In this document: in pieces, positions 7,417-17,687 of the stretch
Numbering within the stretch: the first letter of the stretch is position 1
Layout of the letters: every line of letters begins with the position of its first letter
From: UBA11891 sp003533785
Lineage (GTDB): Bacteria; Bacteroidota; Bacteroidia; Flavobacteriales; Flavobacteriaceae
Length of the DNA stretch: 32,584 nt
Direction of reading: 5' to 3'
NCBI GenBank assembly: GCA_949511625.1
Contig: CATFEX010000019.1
Coordinates: 1 to 32,584, forward strand
Position numbers and translations under genes: made by a program
Notes under the pieces: model-generated
The model's input: the letters and a program-made list of their open reading frames with translations, nothing else
What the model was told of the DNA's origin: nothing
Databases searched by the model: none

Positions 7417-9189
7417 TCAATTATAAATCATACTTATAAATGATTTGAATTTTTCCTTCACCACTTTGCGTTTTAATTTCATGGTGGGGGTGAGGTGTCC
7501 CGCTTCTATAGACCACACCTGAGGGGTCAATTCGAACTTCTTGACTTGCTCCCATTGACTAAAATTTTCGTTGTGAGTGTCAATATCGGCTTGAATTTCA
7601 GCCCGGAGCTGCTCATTGGCACAAATAGTTTGTAAGTCATCCGAAGGGCATTCGATATTATTCTCTTTAAGCCATTCGGCGATGTATTCAAAATTGGGTT
7701 GAATCAAAGCCGCAGGCATTTTTTGTCCTTCTCCAACTACCATTATCTGCTCAATAAATAAGGATTGCTTCATCTGGCCTTCAATTAGGGCAGGTGCGAT
7801 GTATTTTCCCCCAGAAGTTTTAAACATCTCCTTTTTACGGTCGGTTATTCGAAGAAATCCATCAGAATCAATTTCACCGATGTCACCAGTATGAAAATAA
7901 TTTTCAGTCATTACTTCGGTAGTTTTTTCTGGATCTTTATAATACCCCATCATTACATTAGGCCCCTTGCATAAGATTTCACCATCCTCCGCTATTTTCA
8001 CTTCGACTCCTTTATTAACCTGACCTACGGTACCAATACGATACCCCCCACCTTTCCATTCATTCATAGAGATTACAGGAGACGTTTCAGTTAATCCATA
8101 GCCTTCACAAATGGTAATTCCTGCGGCAGTAAACACTTGTGCTAGTCGAGGTTGCAGTGGAGCACTTCCGGAAGCAATTAAATCAAGATTACCTCCAAGG
8201 GCTTCTTTCCATTTTGAGAAAATTAGCTTGCGGGCTATTTTTAATTTAAATTCATACCAACCGCCATTCTGCCCATAGGGTTGATATTGAAGGCCTAAAT
8301 TCACAGCCCAATAGAAAAGCTTTTGCTTTATGCCGTCTAGTTCGCCGCCTCGGGCATATATCTTATCGTACACTTTTTCTAATAATCTTGGAACAGCTGT
8401 CATAATATTGGGCTGGGTTTCCTTCAAATTATCACTAATGGTTTCCAAAGATTCCGCAAAGAATATTCGCACGCCAAAATAATAGTACACATAGAGGGTC
8501 GCTCTCTCAAAAATATGGCACACAGGGAGGAAACTCAGGGCAGTCGATTTTCCTTTTACTAAGGGTAATCGAATGGACGTATTCAGACTGTTAAATACGA
8601 TATTACTGTGACTCAACATGACACCTTTAGGAACTCCTGTGGTTCCAGAAGTGTAAATGATTGTAGCCAAATCCTCTGGCTTCACGGCAGCCTTCAGCTT
8701 CTCCACATCTGCTTGATTTTTGGCTTTGGCTCCTTGCTCCAATAGGCTGCTCCAGTGGGTACAACCTTCAATTTCATCAAAACAAAAAATTCCTTTCAAT
8801 CCTTTGATATTTTTCTGAACTGCGACGAGTTTTTCATACACTTCTCTATCCGATACAAAGCAGTATTGTGATTCTGAATGATTGAGAATGTATTCGTAGT
8901 CTTTGGCAGTTATGGTTGGATAAATGGGTACGTTGATGGCTCCCAACTGAAGGACACCCATATCTACAATACACCACTCTGTTCTATTGTTTGAAGAAAT
9001 CATCCCAATTTTATCACCCGATTGCACTCCCATTTCTAGTAATGCACTACTAATTTGATGCGCTTGTTGATAAAATGTTTCGGAGGAAGTAGCTTTCCAC
9101 TCGCCGTTATACTTAGTGTTTAAAGCATCTGGCCTCGCTAATACTTGTCGCTGGTAGGACAAAAAGTCAAATAATCTAGTAATTTCCAT
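7417..9189 (-). CDS. Long-chain fatty acid-CoA ligase (AMP-forming)
   Basis: The product would activate fatty acids to acyl-CoA through an acyl-adenylate. The 590 residues include the phosphate-binding loop IIYTSGTTGVPKGVMLSH (177-194), the adenylate motif GYGLTETSP, and the hinge region HTGDIGEIDSDGFLRITDRK followed by the C-terminal domain. Size and motifs fit the bacterial FadD/ACSL-like group that has a long linker in the N-terminal domain. There is no signal peptide, so it acts in the cytoplasm or at the inner membrane face. It lies 40 bases downstream of purL on the same strand and just before the MarR/dehydrogenase unit, from which its terminator separates it. Exact chain-length preference cannot be read from the sequence. 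Confidence 0.92.
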   Translation of the reverse strand: MEITRLFDFLSYQRQVLARPDALNTKYNGEWKATSSETFYQQAHQISSALLEMGVQSGDKIGMISSNNRTEWCIVDMGVLQLGAINVPIYPTITAKDYEYILNHSESQYCFVSDREVYEKLVAVQKNIKGLKGIFCFDEIEGCTHWSSLLEQGAKAKNQADVEKLKAAVKPEDLATIIYTSGTTGVPKGVMLSHSNIVFNSLNTSIRLPLVKGKSTALSFLPVCHIFERATLYVYYYFGVRIFFAESLETISDNLKETQPNIMTAVPRLLEKVYDKIYARGGELDGIKQKLFYWAVNLGLQYQPYGQNGGWYEFKLKIARKLIFSKWKEALGGNLDLIASGSAPLQPRLAQVFTAAGITICEGYGLTETSPVISMNEWKGGGYRIGTVGQVNKGVEVKIAEDGEILCKGPNVMMGYYKDPEKTTEVMTENYFHTGDIGEIDSDGFLRITDRKKEMFKTSGGKYIAPALIEGQMKQSLFIEQIMVVGEGQKMPAALIQPNFEYIAEWLKENNIECPSDDLQTICANEQLRAEIQADIDTHNENFSQWEQVKKFELTPQVWSIEAGHLTPTMKLKRKVVKEKFKSFISMIYN

Positions 9190-9229
9190 GTGTGTAAAAT
9201 ACAGAAATTAACGATTTATTAAAAAAAGA

Positions 9230-12200
9230 TTAATGACTTTTATTGGCAAACCAGTTAAAAGCGTTCTCAAAAGCCTGAGTCCATGGACTAACGATATCTT
9301 GGGTACGTTCCTTGGGGTAGTGGCCCCAATTCCAGGGAAAGGTCGAGCGCTCTAGGTGGGGCATCATGACCAAGTGTCTCCCATCCTCACTAGATAACAT
9401 GGCAGCATTATAATCTGACCCATTGGGATTTCCAGGATATTGGCTATACTGGAAAGTTGCCGGAATTTGATACGCTGAGGCTGGCTCAGGAAAGGAAAAC
9501 TTACCTTCCCCATGGGCAGACCATATTCCCAGTGTACTCCCTTCTAATCCTTGCATCATAATGGCTGTGGATTCTTGAATGGTGACTGCTGAAAAAATAC
9601 ACTCAAACTTACCGGAATCGTTATGAAGCATTTTTGGTTTTTCTGATTTCTCAGGAGTCAATAACCCCAATTCAACAAACAATTGACATCCATTACAGAC
9701 TCCAAGGGAAAGGGTATCATTTCGTTTGAAGAAAGCGGTAACAGCCTTTTGAGCTTTGGGGTTGTATTTTATACTTCCAGCCCAGCCTTTAGCAGAACCT
9801 AAAACATCGGAATTAGAAAAGCCCCCAACAGCAACCAATAATTGAATATCTTCCAAAGTTTCTCTCCCTTCAACCAAATCGGTCATGTGCACATCTCGTA
9901 CCTCAAAACCGCACAAGTCCATCACATAGGCCATTTCACGTTCAGAATTACTTCCTTTCTCCCGTAACACAGCGGCCTTAATTTTTTTGGATTTTGGGAC
10001 AGGTAAAGCTCCGCTAAAGCCTTTTGGAAATTTAAAACGCAAGGGTTGGTTGATTATATTTTCTGCTCTGGTTTGGGCCAATTCAGGCAGGGTTTGCTCT
10101 ATTTCTAATGCTGTGGAAGTCTGCATCCAAAGACGTCGCATTTCAGATACTGAAAGGACGAGTCCGTTAATGTTTAAATGGTCACTTTTAGACACCTGAC
10201 CGATGCGAACTGCATGAACTCCCTCTTTAGATAAGATGCTTTCGAGATTTTCTCTTGATTGTACAACAACAGCTATTTTTTCTGAGAATAAGCAACGAAT
10301 AGTATCTGGTTCCTCCAAGACGGATAAATCTAAATTCATTCCAATACCAACTGAAGGAAAGCACATTTCTAAAAGGGTCGTTATCAATCCTCCTGATCCA
10401 ATATCGTGTCCAGCAGTGATGCTGTCACTATGGATAAGCAACTGGAGTGCATTGAATGTTTTTTTAAAATAAGCCGGGTCTGTGATACCTGGGGTTTGGT
10501 TTCCCACGGCAGCAATGGACTGCGCAAATGAAGAACCTCCCAAATGAAATGCATCTTTTGAAAAATCAATATAATAAAAGTCACCTCCTTGCTCGGTGGC
10601 TACTGGCGTTACAATTTTATTGATATCTGAACAAGAACCGATACTTGAAATAATAACAGTTCCAGGAGCAAGCACATCCCCATCCGAATATTTTTGTTTC
10701 ATGGATAGGGAATCTTTTCCAGTTGGAATATTAATTCCTAAGGCAATAGCAAATTTAGAACAGCCCGAAACAGCAGCATACAAGCGTGCATCTTCACCAG
10801 GATTGTTGCAAGGCCACATCCAGTTCGCAGAGAGCGATACGCTTGCCAAACCTTTCTCAAGTGGCGCCCAGACAAGGTTAGTCAACGCTTCCCCAATGGC
10901 ATTGATACTTCCCTTCTCAGGGTCTATTAAACCACTAACAGGAGCATGCCCCAAAGCGGTTGCAACTCCTTTTTTACCGTTGAAATCCAAAGCCATGACT
11001 CCGCAATTACTCAAGGGGAGCTGTAATACTCCTACACATTGTTGTTGGGCTACACGCCCTGTGACGCATCGATCCACTTTGTTGGTCAGCCAATCTTTAC
11101 ACGCCACAGCTTCCAACTGAAGCATTTTTTTAAGATAGGAGACCAAATCAGATCGTTGATAAGTGAGTGCTTTAAAGGAGATGTTTTGTTTTTGATCACG
11201 CATTATCGTTTTCGGAGAGCTACCAAACAAGGCAGATAAGTCCAAATCTATTGGGGTTTCTTGGGTCTTGTCCGAATGAAAAGAAAAACGATGATCGCCA
11301 GTAACTTCACCTACGATATAGCATGGCGCTTTTTCTCTTGCTGCGATCTTTTCCAAAAGGGGAGTGTCTTTAGCAGAGATAATTAACCCCATACGCTCTT
11401 GAGATTCATTACCGATAATTTCTTTGGCCGACAGTGTTGGGTCTCCAATAGGGAGGGCATCTATAGCGATGGCTCCTCCGCTGTCTTCCACCAATTCCGA
11501 TAAACAATTAAGGTGACCTCCTGCACCGTGATCGTGGATAGAAACAATGGGGTTTTCGCTTTGTTCTACCAAAGCCCGAATAGCATTAGCGACTCGTTTT
11601 TGCATTTCGGGATTGGACCGTTGAACGGCATTCAATTCTATTGTACTGCCCAATGCCCCCGTGTCAGCTGAGGAGACCGCAGCCCCTCCCATTCCAATTC
11701 GGTAATTGTCTCCACCTAGTACGATAATTTGGTCTCCCTTTTGAGGAATTCGTTTTTGAGCTTGTTCTTTTTTGGCAAATCCAACCCCTCCAGCTAACAT
11801 GATTACTTTATCAAATCCAAGCCGCTGATTGTTCTCTTGGTGCTCAAAGGTGAGAACGGAACCTGCAATGAGAGGTTGGCCAAATTTATTACCGAAATCG
11901 GATGCGCCATTGGAAGCTTTGATTAAGATATCCAAGGGAGTTTGGTAGAGCCATTTTCGAGCTGGGAAATCATCAAAAGATTTTTCTTTTTGAACCCTTG
12001 AGTAAGGAGTCATATACACGGCAGTACCTGCTAATGGTAGGGATCCTTGTCCCCCAGCCAACCGATCGCGTATTTCTCCACCCGATCCTGTGGCGGCACC
12101 ATTAAATGGTTCAACTGTAGTTGGGAAATTATGGGTTTCTGCTTTCAATGACAAAACACTCTCCATTTCTGTTTTGACAAAGCGACTTGGTACATCTCCT

Positions 12201-12874
12201 GATTCGGGAGCAAATTGTTCTATTTTGGGTCCTTCTATGAAAGCCACATTGTCTTTATATGCGGAGACTATATTCTCTGAATTTTTTTTCGAAGTTTCTT
12301 TAATGAGTTGAAATAAACTGCTGGGTTGAACTTGTCCGTTGATAACAAACTCTCCATTAAATATTTTATGACGACAATGCTCAGAATTTACCTGTGAAAA
12401 GCCAAAGACTTCTGAATCTGAAAGAGGCCTTCCCAATTTCTCAGACAATTGGTTTAAATAGGCTATTTCTTCTGTATTGAGGGACAGTCCTTCACTTTTA
12501 TTGTAAGCAGCTATGTCAGTGATTTCTCGAAGGGTCTCAGGGGCTATTGCAACAGTAAATAAAGATTGGTCTAACTTTTCATAGCGAACCATTAGCATGG
12601 GATCTATACCATGGATACGATCTTCAGAAAGATACTCTTCCATCCTCTCAATATCTTGAATTCCCATGTTTTGAGTTATTTCTACGGCATTGGTGCTCCA
12701 AGGGGTAACCATTGAAGCACGGGGTCCATAGAATATTCCCTCTATGGTATTGGAGGAAAGTAATGGAGCGCTGCCAAAAAGCCAGTGTAATTTCTCAATG
12801 ATAGAAGGGGATAGGGTTTTGGAGGAAGCTACAGCGATTACTTTAGTAGCAGGATTGCCAAAAAACTGAATCAT
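9230..12874 (-). CDS. purL: Phosphoribosylformylglycinamidine synthase, single-chain
   Basis: The product makes FGAM from FGAR, glutamine and ATP, the fourth step of purine synthesis. At 1214 residues it is the long one-chain form, with synthetase and glutaminase together, as in gamma-proteobacteria, rather than the separate PurL/PurQ/PurS form. Visible parts are an N-terminal PurS-like region, the linker motif FGFSQVNSEHCRHKIFNGE, two ATP-binding AIRS-like halves (for example VSIHDHGAGGHLNCLSELVE and HDIGSGGLITTLLEMCFPS), and a C-terminal class-I glutaminase with nucleophile Cys1060 in GVCNGCQ and partners His1173/Glu1175 in PHLERS. No other purine gene is in the window. A minus-strand -7 box lies a few bases upstream of the ATG. 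Identification is secure. Confidence 0.97.
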   Translation of the reverse strand: MIQFFGNPATKVIAVASSKTLSPSIIEKLHWLFGSAPLLSSNTIEGIFYGPRASMVTPWSTNAVEITQNMGIQDIERMEEYLSEDRIHGIDPMLMVRYEKLDQSLFTVAIAPETLREITDIAAYNKSEGLSLNTEEIAYLNQLSEKLGRPLSDSEVFGFSQVNSEHCRHKIFNGEFVINGQVQPSSLFQLIKETSKKNSENIVSAYKDNVAFIEGPKIEQFAPESGDVPSRFVKTEMESVLSLKAETHNFPTTVEPFNGAATGSGGEIRDRLAGGQGSLPLAGTAVYMTPYSRVQKEKSFDDFPARKWLYQTPLDILIKASNGASDFGNKFGQPLIAGSVLTFEHQENNQRLGFDKVIMLAGGVGFAKKEQAQKRIPQKGDQIIVLGGDNYRIGMGGAAVSSADTGALGSTIELNAVQRSNPEMQKRVANAIRALVEQSENPIVSIHDHGAGGHLNCLSELVEDSGGAIAIDALPIGDPTLSAKEIIGNESQERMGLIISAKDTPLLEKIAAREKAPCYIVGEVTGDHRFSFHSDKTQETPIDLDLSALFGSSPKTIMRDQKQNISFKALTYQRSDLVSYLKKMLQLEAVACKDWLTNKVDRCVTGRVAQQQCVGVLQLPLSNCGVMALDFNGKKGVATALGHAPVSGLIDPEKGSINAIGEALTNLVWAPLEKGLASVSLSANWMWPCNNPGEDARLYAAVSGCSKFAIALGINIPTGKDSLSMKQKYSDGDVLAPGTVIISSIGSCSDINKIVTPVATEQGGDFYYIDFSKDAFHLGGSSFAQSIAAVGNQTPGITDPAYFKKTFNALQLLIHSDSITAGHDIGSGGLITTLLEMCFPSVGIGMNLDLSVLEEPDTIRCLFSEKIAVVVQSRENLESILSKEGVHAVRIGQVSKSDHLNINGLVLSVSEMRRLWMQTSTALEIEQTLPELAQTRAENIINQPLRFKFPKGFSGALPVPKSKKIKAAVLREKGSNSEREMAYVMDLCGFEVRDVHMTDLVEGRETLEDIQLLVAVGGFSNSDVLGSAKGWAGSIKYNPKAQKAVTAFFKRNDTLSLGVCNGCQLFVELGLLTPEKSEKPKMLHNDSGKFECIFSAVTIQESTAIMMQGLEGSTLGIWSAHGEGKFSFPEPASAYQIPATFQYSQYPGNPNGSDYNAAMLSSEDGRHLVMMPHLERSTFPWNWGHYPKERTQDIVSPWTQAFENAFNWFANKSH

Positions 12875-12893
12875 AGACCACAGTATTACGGAG

Positions 12894-12901
12894 CAAAAAT
12901 A
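12894..12901 (-). promoter_or_regulatory. Putative -7 box for purL
   Basis: The minus strand reads TATTTTTG, matching the Bacteroidota -7 consensus TAnnTTTG. It would start transcription about 10-15 bases before the purL ATG. I see no good -33 TTTG at the usual spacing, so the call is moderate. Confidence 0.4.
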
Positions 12902-12974
12902 GTTTTTTAGCCTTGAAACACCTGCTCAAATTGGGGGTGTTTATTCCCAATTCTAAAGGAGTTATTCACACCCG

Positions 12975-14156
12975 CTAGATTGTTCGTTTCAAACGGGCCA
13001 TGAAGAAACCATCAAATTCACTTTGGTGGGCATATAGTTGTTGTTTTTCTTCCAGTTCAAATCCCTGATTCTTATTCAGGAATTGCTCGATTTGTCTTTC
13101 GTTTTCAGAGGGTAAAATTGAGCAAGTTGCATACACCAATACGCCTTTGGGTTTAACCCATTCTGCTGCGCTTTCCAACAATTTGAATTGGGTATCCTGC
13201 AGTGTTTCTATTTGTTCTAGACTCAATCGCCATTTAAGTTCTGGATTCCGTTTGAGTGTTCCCAACCCAGAACAAGGAGCATCGATCAGGACTACATCGG
13301 CCCACTTTTTATTTTCAGGAAGTTCCGTATCCTTTTTCAATAAATTGCTTTGAATGATTTTCACCCCTGCTCTTTCTGACCTTTGGTGTAACGATTTTAA
13401 TTTTGTTTCTTCTAGATCATATGCTAGAAGCTGGCCTTTATTTCGCATTAAGGCAGCTAAATGAAGACTTTTTCCTCCAGCGCCAGCACACATATCAATT
13501 ACGTTCATGCCTGGAGCTACCTTAGTAAAGGGAGCTATTTTTTGTGAATGCGCATCCTGTATTTCAAAATAACCTTTTAGAAAAAGGGAGTTTTTATTGA
13601 GTTTTCGTCCTTGTTCCAATTGTAATGCATCTGGAAACCCTTTCATTAAACGGCTTTTGATAGCATAACGTTGTTGCAATTCCATTTGTAATTTTTCGGG
13701 ATGGGAGCGAAGTCGATTTACTCGAATTGATACCGCAGCTTGTTTATTGAGAGCTGCGTATTCTTGATCCCAGAGGCTAGGGAGTTCTTTATTTCCTAAT
13801 GCAAAAAGCCAGTCTGGATAAGAAGCCAAGACCTCTGGTGGCATATTCTTTAACTCATTTTGTCTTAGAGTCTCTTTATTATTATTCCAGATAAATTCAT
13901 TTCTATGGCACCAAACACTTAGAAGCTGATCTTCACTTATCTCTTCAAAGTTTGCTTGAATCATGTTTGCAAAAAGGCGGCGCCAACGAATGCAATCGTA
14001 TACAATAGTGTAGACTGTTCTTCGGTCTCTCGCCCCCCATTTGGGGTGTTTAGCAGTGATTTTTTGCAATACATGTGAGGTCCGTTTCCTTTCTTGAAGA
14101 ATGGTCTTTAGGGCTTGAATAGCGGCAGAGGCTAAGTTGTCATACAACTTTGGCAT
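12975..14156 (-). CDS. RsmB/NOP family rRNA cytosine-5 methyltransferase
   Basis: The product would methylate cytosine C5 in ribosomal RNA using S-adenosylmethionine. The N-terminal part is an NusB-like RNA-binding helical domain; the catalytic domain has the SAM loop DMCAGAGGKS (221-230), the motif IV DAPCSGLG with Cys295, and the motif VI YATCS with Cys345. In this family the second cysteine attacks the base and the first helps release the product. At 393 residues it is slightly shorter than E. coli RsmB (429), so the exact target site is unproven. The ATG overlaps the stop of the upstream ABC exporter (TGATG), placing it last in the DUF4199-to-exporter run. Confidence 0.9.
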   Translation of the reverse strand: MPKLYDNLASAAIQALKTILQERKRTSHVLQKITAKHPKWGARDRRTVYTIVYDCIRWRRLFANMIQANFEEISEDQLLSVWCHRNEFIWNNNKETLRQNELKNMPPEVLASYPDWLFALGNKELPSLWDQEYAALNKQAAVSIRVNRLRSHPEKLQMELQQRYAIKSRLMKGFPDALQLEQGRKLNKNSLFLKGYFEIQDAHSQKIAPFTKVAPGMNVIDMCAGAGGKSLHLAALMRNKGQLLAYDLEETKLKSLHQRSERAGVKIIQSNLLKKDTELPENKKWADVVLIDAPCSGLGTLKRNPELKWRLSLEQIETLQDTQFKLLESAAEWVKPKGVLVYATCSILPSENERQIEQFLNKNQGFELEEKQQLYAHQSEFDGFFMARLKRTI

Positions 14157-15979
14157 CAGAGCTGTTGAAGTTTCACTAGATTATAATAGGCTCCTTTCTG
14201 TTTCAGAAGTGATTGATGGGTTCCCATTTCAACTATTTTTCCTTCTTTCAAAACCACAATTTTATCGGCTTTTTGAATGGTTGATAGGCGATGTGCAATG
14301 ACCAAAGAAGTCCGGTTTTGCATGAGCTTCTCAAGGGCTTTTTGCACTAATTTTTCCGATTCGGTGTCCAGAGCTGAGGTTGCTTCATCTAAAATCAAAA
14401 TATCAGGATTCTTTAGGATAGCTCTGGCAATAGAGAGTCTTTGCTTTTGCCCACCGGACAGCTTATTTCCACCCTCTCCTATAGGAGTGTTATACCCTTG
14501 TTCCATTTGTTCAATAAACTCATGTGCATTGGCTGCTTTTGCTGCGGTCATTAGCTCCGCATCTGTTGCGTTTTGTTTGCCAATCCTCAAATTATTACCA
14601 ACTGTATCGTTGAATAGTAAGGCTTCTTGTGTGACTACACCCAATAAACCATAGAGCGAGTTGAAACGAAGTTCTTGAATAGGGATTCCGTCTAGGGAAA
14701 GCGTTCCCTTTTGGATGTCATAAAAACGGTTAAGTAGATTAGCAATTGTCGTTTTTCCACTACCTGATTGTCCTACCAGTGCCACTAACTCTCCTTTTTT
14801 GATTTCTAAACTGAAATTGTCTAAAACGGTTCGTTCACTATAAGAAAAATGGACATGATCAAATACAATTCCTTTGCTCAACGTATTTAATTCTTTTGCT
14901 TTGGGCACTTCCTGAACGGTATTTTTAGCCTCTAATATTTCGATCAATCGGGCTGCTGCAGCGTCCCCCTTTCGAATACTAAATAAAGATTTACTGATCC
15001 CTTTAGCTGGAGTTAGAATATTGTAGGCCAAACCCATGTAGGCAAAAAAAGTAGTGCCTTTGAGGCTACCTTCCACCAATACCATATGTCCACCATACCA
15101 GAGAAGAACTCCTATAACAGCTATTCCCATAAACTCACTCAACGGGGAGGCCAAATTATTTCGATGCAATAAGGCGTTAGAAAATTTAAAAAATCGTTGT
15201 GTTGAATTTTGAAAACGTTTGTTAAAAAATCCGTTGGCTTTAAAGGTTTTGATGATTTTTTGAGCATTTAGTGTTTCATCAATGACAGACATGAAATATC
15301 CTTGTTCTTTTTGAACCGATGCCGATTTTTTCCGCAATTGCTTGCCTATAGTCGAGATGACAATTCCTGATATCGGAATGAATAATAATACGAATAGGGT
15401 GAGTTCTGGGCTCAATTGATACATCACAATAACTGTAAAAAGAATTGTCAAGGGCTCCCTGACGAGCAGTTCCAGAATGGATAAAAAGGAAACTTGAACT
15501 TCAATGACATCTGAAGCCATTCGTGCCATCAAATCGCCTTTGCGTTTTTCAGAAAAATAATCCAAAGGCAAGGCGAGTACTTTACTGTAAAGCGCATTAC
15601 GTAAATCTCGTAGCACTCCTGTTCGTAGGAAGGTTATAAAAAATAATGCCAAATAATTAAAGATATTTTTCAATAAAAACAATCCTATAATCAATCCAAT
15701 AACGTACAATAGTGTACCCGAGGGATCGGACATCACTCGTTGTGCCACCTCATAGTTCAGACTTTGTTGTAGGTAGTCTTTTAATCCCGAAAAACCATTG
15801 TATATCGGGGCATCAACGACTTTCACCGTCTGATTAAAAAGGACATCCATCAACGGAATAAAAGCAACAAAAGCCAAAGCGCTGAACAATGCATAAAAGA
15901 TATTACATATAACATTTAGCAATGCATAGCCCCAAAAAGGATATGCGAAACGGATGATCTTTTTAAAGTAATGCATCAT
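14156..15979 (-). CDS. MsbA-like ABC exporter (fused permease and ATPase)
   Basis: This 607-residue half-transporter has an N-terminal membrane domain with about six helices (residues 15-330) and a C-terminal nucleotide-binding domain. The latter shows Walker A GQSGSGKTT (403-411), signature LSGGQ (507-511), Walker B ILILDEA with Glu532, and the switch histidine in IAHRLST. Such proteins work as homodimers and push lipids, lipid-linked sugars or drugs outward. The gene overlaps the upstream hexomutase by 4 bases (ATGA) and the downstream methyltransferase by one base. The glycosyltransferase and hexomutase partners suggest lipid or glycolipid export (LPS core-lipid A flipping is the MsbA role), but the substrate is inferred from context only. 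Confidence 0.9.
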   Translation of the reverse strand: MMHYFKKIIRFAYPFWGYALLNVICNIFYALFSALAFVAFIPLMDVLFNQTVKVVDAPIYNGFSGLKDYLQQSLNYEVAQRVMSDPSGTLLYVIGLIIGLFLLKNIFNYLALFFITFLRTGVLRDLRNALYSKVLALPLDYFSEKRKGDLMARMASDVIEVQVSFLSILELLVREPLTILFTVIVMYQLSPELTLFVLLFIPISGIVISTIGKQLRKKSASVQKEQGYFMSVIDETLNAQKIIKTFKANGFFNKRFQNSTQRFFKFSNALLHRNNLASPLSEFMGIAVIGVLLWYGGHMVLVEGSLKGTTFFAYMGLAYNILTPAKGISKSLFSIRKGDAAAARLIEILEAKNTVQEVPKAKELNTLSKGIVFDHVHFSYSERTVLDNFSLEIKKGELVALVGQSGSGKTTIANLLNRFYDIQKGTLSLDGIPIQELRFNSLYGLLGVVTQEALLFNDTVGNNLRIGKQNATDAELMTAAKAANAHEFIEQMEQGYNTPIGEGGNKLSGGQKQRLSIARAILKNPDILILDEATSALDTESEKLVQKALEKLMQNRTSLVIAHRLSTIQKADKIVVLKEGKIVEMGTHQSLLKQKGAYYNLVKLQQL

Positions 15980-17685
15980 AGCGGCAGATCATTTTCTAGG
16001 ATTTTTAGTTGTTTTTCAATCTTTGCTAGATTGTATTCCCAACTTTTTTCCTTTTGATAGGTATTCGCGACGCTGAGGTAAAATTTTATTTTAGGCTCGG
16101 TTCCACTTGGACGCAGTGCTATACGACTCCCTTCGGAGGTGACAAAAATGAGTACGTTTGCTTTTGGAAGAACTAAGGGTATTTCAGAATTATTTTTTAG
16201 ATCCCGTTCTACGCCTGTTTGATAATCATAAATTTTTACAACCTTATTACCACCCAATTCCCTAGGAGGGTTGTTTCTGTAGGAGTGCATAATTTCCAAA
16301 ATAGCTTTAGCTCCAGCCGCACCTTCTTTATTTAAAGAATGAAGCGATTCGTATTGGAACCCATATTTTTGATAGCAAAGGATCAGTTGATCCAAAAGTG
16401 ACTTGCCCTCACTTTTTAATTGACTTGTCATTACGGCGGCCAGTAAACTGGCCGAGACAGCGTCTTTATCACGTACTGCACTGCCCAGTAAGAATCCGTA
16501 GCTTTCTTCACCCCCACAAATAAATGTATCGCTAGGTCGATTTTCAATGGCCTCTCCAATCCACTTGAATCCAGTGAGTGTGGTTACACACTCTATCTGA
16601 TATTGAGTAGCTATGGACTGCATCAGTGGGGTAGACACAATTGTGGAAGCAATAAAACTGGAAGGAAGGAGCTTATTTTTCTGTTGAAGTTGATCCAACA
16701 CAAAATCGGTCAGTAGAAGCATGAGTTGGTTCCCATTAAGTAATTGGTAACTGCCTGCATTGGTTCGAAAAGCAACACCCAAACGATCGCAATCGGGGTC
16801 TGTCCCGATAACTAAATCGGCCTTTTGATCATTGGCTTGATCTATTGCCAATGAAAGGGCTTCTCTTTCTTCTGGATTTGGGGACTTGACCGTGGGAAAA
16901 TCTCCATCGGGATGCATTTGTTCTTTCACGACTGATACTCGATCAAATCCAGCCCGTTGGAGCACCCTTGGAACAGCGGTAATAGCCGTACCGTGTAGAG
17001 GGGTAAAGACCACATTAAGATTTTCAGGTTGCTTTGGTTTCACCGGTAATAACTTAAGAACTGTATTCCAATAGGCTTCATCGACTTCCAGATCGATAGG
17101 GTGAATTTTTGCTTTAGGTGGACCAAACTGGAGGGATTCATAGGAAACGCTATCTATGGCTTCCATGATTTTTTGGTCGTGTGGGGGGACAATCTGCGCA
17201 CCGTCTTCCCAATAGACTTTATAACCATTATAGATGGGTGGGTTATGAGAGGCTGTTAATACAATGCCAGCCTGTGCCCTCAGATGGCGTACCGCAAAAG
17301 ACAATTCTGGAGTTGTTCGCAAATCGGTAAATAAATAAACGGCAACCCCATTAGCTGTCAACACATTGGCTACTTCTTGGGCGAGTGATTGGCTGTTATG
17401 GCGTGAGTCGAAAGCAATCACAACTTTGGGGGTTAGTGATGGAAATTCTTGTAATAAATAGGTAGCCAGTCCTTGAGAGCAACGTCCCAGTGTATATTTA
17501 TTGATTCGGTTGGTACCAACCCCCATCTTACCTCGCATACCGCCAGTGCCAAAACTAAGGTCTTTATAAAAAGCATCGTGGAGTGCTTCTGAATCTGTGC
17601 CATTAGCTAAAGATTGGACTGCTTGTTGGGTTTCGGAGTCAAAAGGTACTTTTAGCCAACAGGCCATTTTTTTTTCAATCTCCAT
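15976..17685 (-). CDS. Phosphoglucomutase/phosphomannomutase family enzyme
   Basis: The product would interconvert hexose 1- and 6-phosphates through a phosphoserine. The 569 residues have the four alpha-D-phosphohexomutase segments: catalytic Ser146 in TASHNPP (144-150), the magnesium loop GTDPDCDR with Asp296/298/300, the sugar-binding GGEESYG (391-397), and the phosphate-binding RPSGTEPKIKFY near residues 527-538. Length and motif spelling fit the PGM2-like group of bacterial phosphoglucomutases; phosphomannomutase activity cannot be excluded. It lies 2 bases after the GT2 gene and overlaps the ABC exporter gene by 4 bases, so all are probably co-transcribed. It may supply hexose-1-phosphate for nucleotide sugars used in the envelope. 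Confidence 0.93.
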   Translation of the reverse strand: MEIEKKMACWLKVPFDSETQQAVQSLANGTDSEALHDAFYKDLSFGTGGMRGKMGVGTNRINKYTLGRCSQGLATYLLQEFPSLTPKVVIAFDSRHNSQSLAQEVANVLTANGVAVYLFTDLRTTPELSFAVRHLRAQAGIVLTASHNPPIYNGYKVYWEDGAQIVPPHDQKIMEAIDSVSYESLQFGPPKAKIHPIDLEVDEAYWNTVLKLLPVKPKQPENLNVVFTPLHGTAITAVPRVLQRAGFDRVSVVKEQMHPDGDFPTVKSPNPEEREALSLAIDQANDQKADLVIGTDPDCDRLGVAFRTNAGSYQLLNGNQLMLLLTDFVLDQLQQKNKLLPSSFIASTIVSTPLMQSIATQYQIECVTTLTGFKWIGEAIENRPSDTFICGGEESYGFLLGSAVRDKDAVSASLLAAVMTSQLKSEGKSLLDQLILCYQKYGFQYESLHSLNKEGAAGAKAILEIMHSYRNNPPRELGGNKVVKIYDYQTGVERDLKNNSEIPLVLPKANVLIFVTSEGSRIALRPSGTEPKIKFYLSVANTYQKEKSWEYNLAKIEKQLKILENDLPL

Positions 17686-17687
17686 AG

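Noticed and set aside
10596..11120. 174-residue open frame on the + strand inside purL
   Set aside because: It lies entirely antisense to a well-conserved gene and shows no recognisable domain.
12916..12942. Inverted repeat AAACACC...GGTGTTT between the methyltransferase gene and purL
   Set aside because: The loop is long and there is no T-run directly after it on either strand, so I do not call it a terminator.
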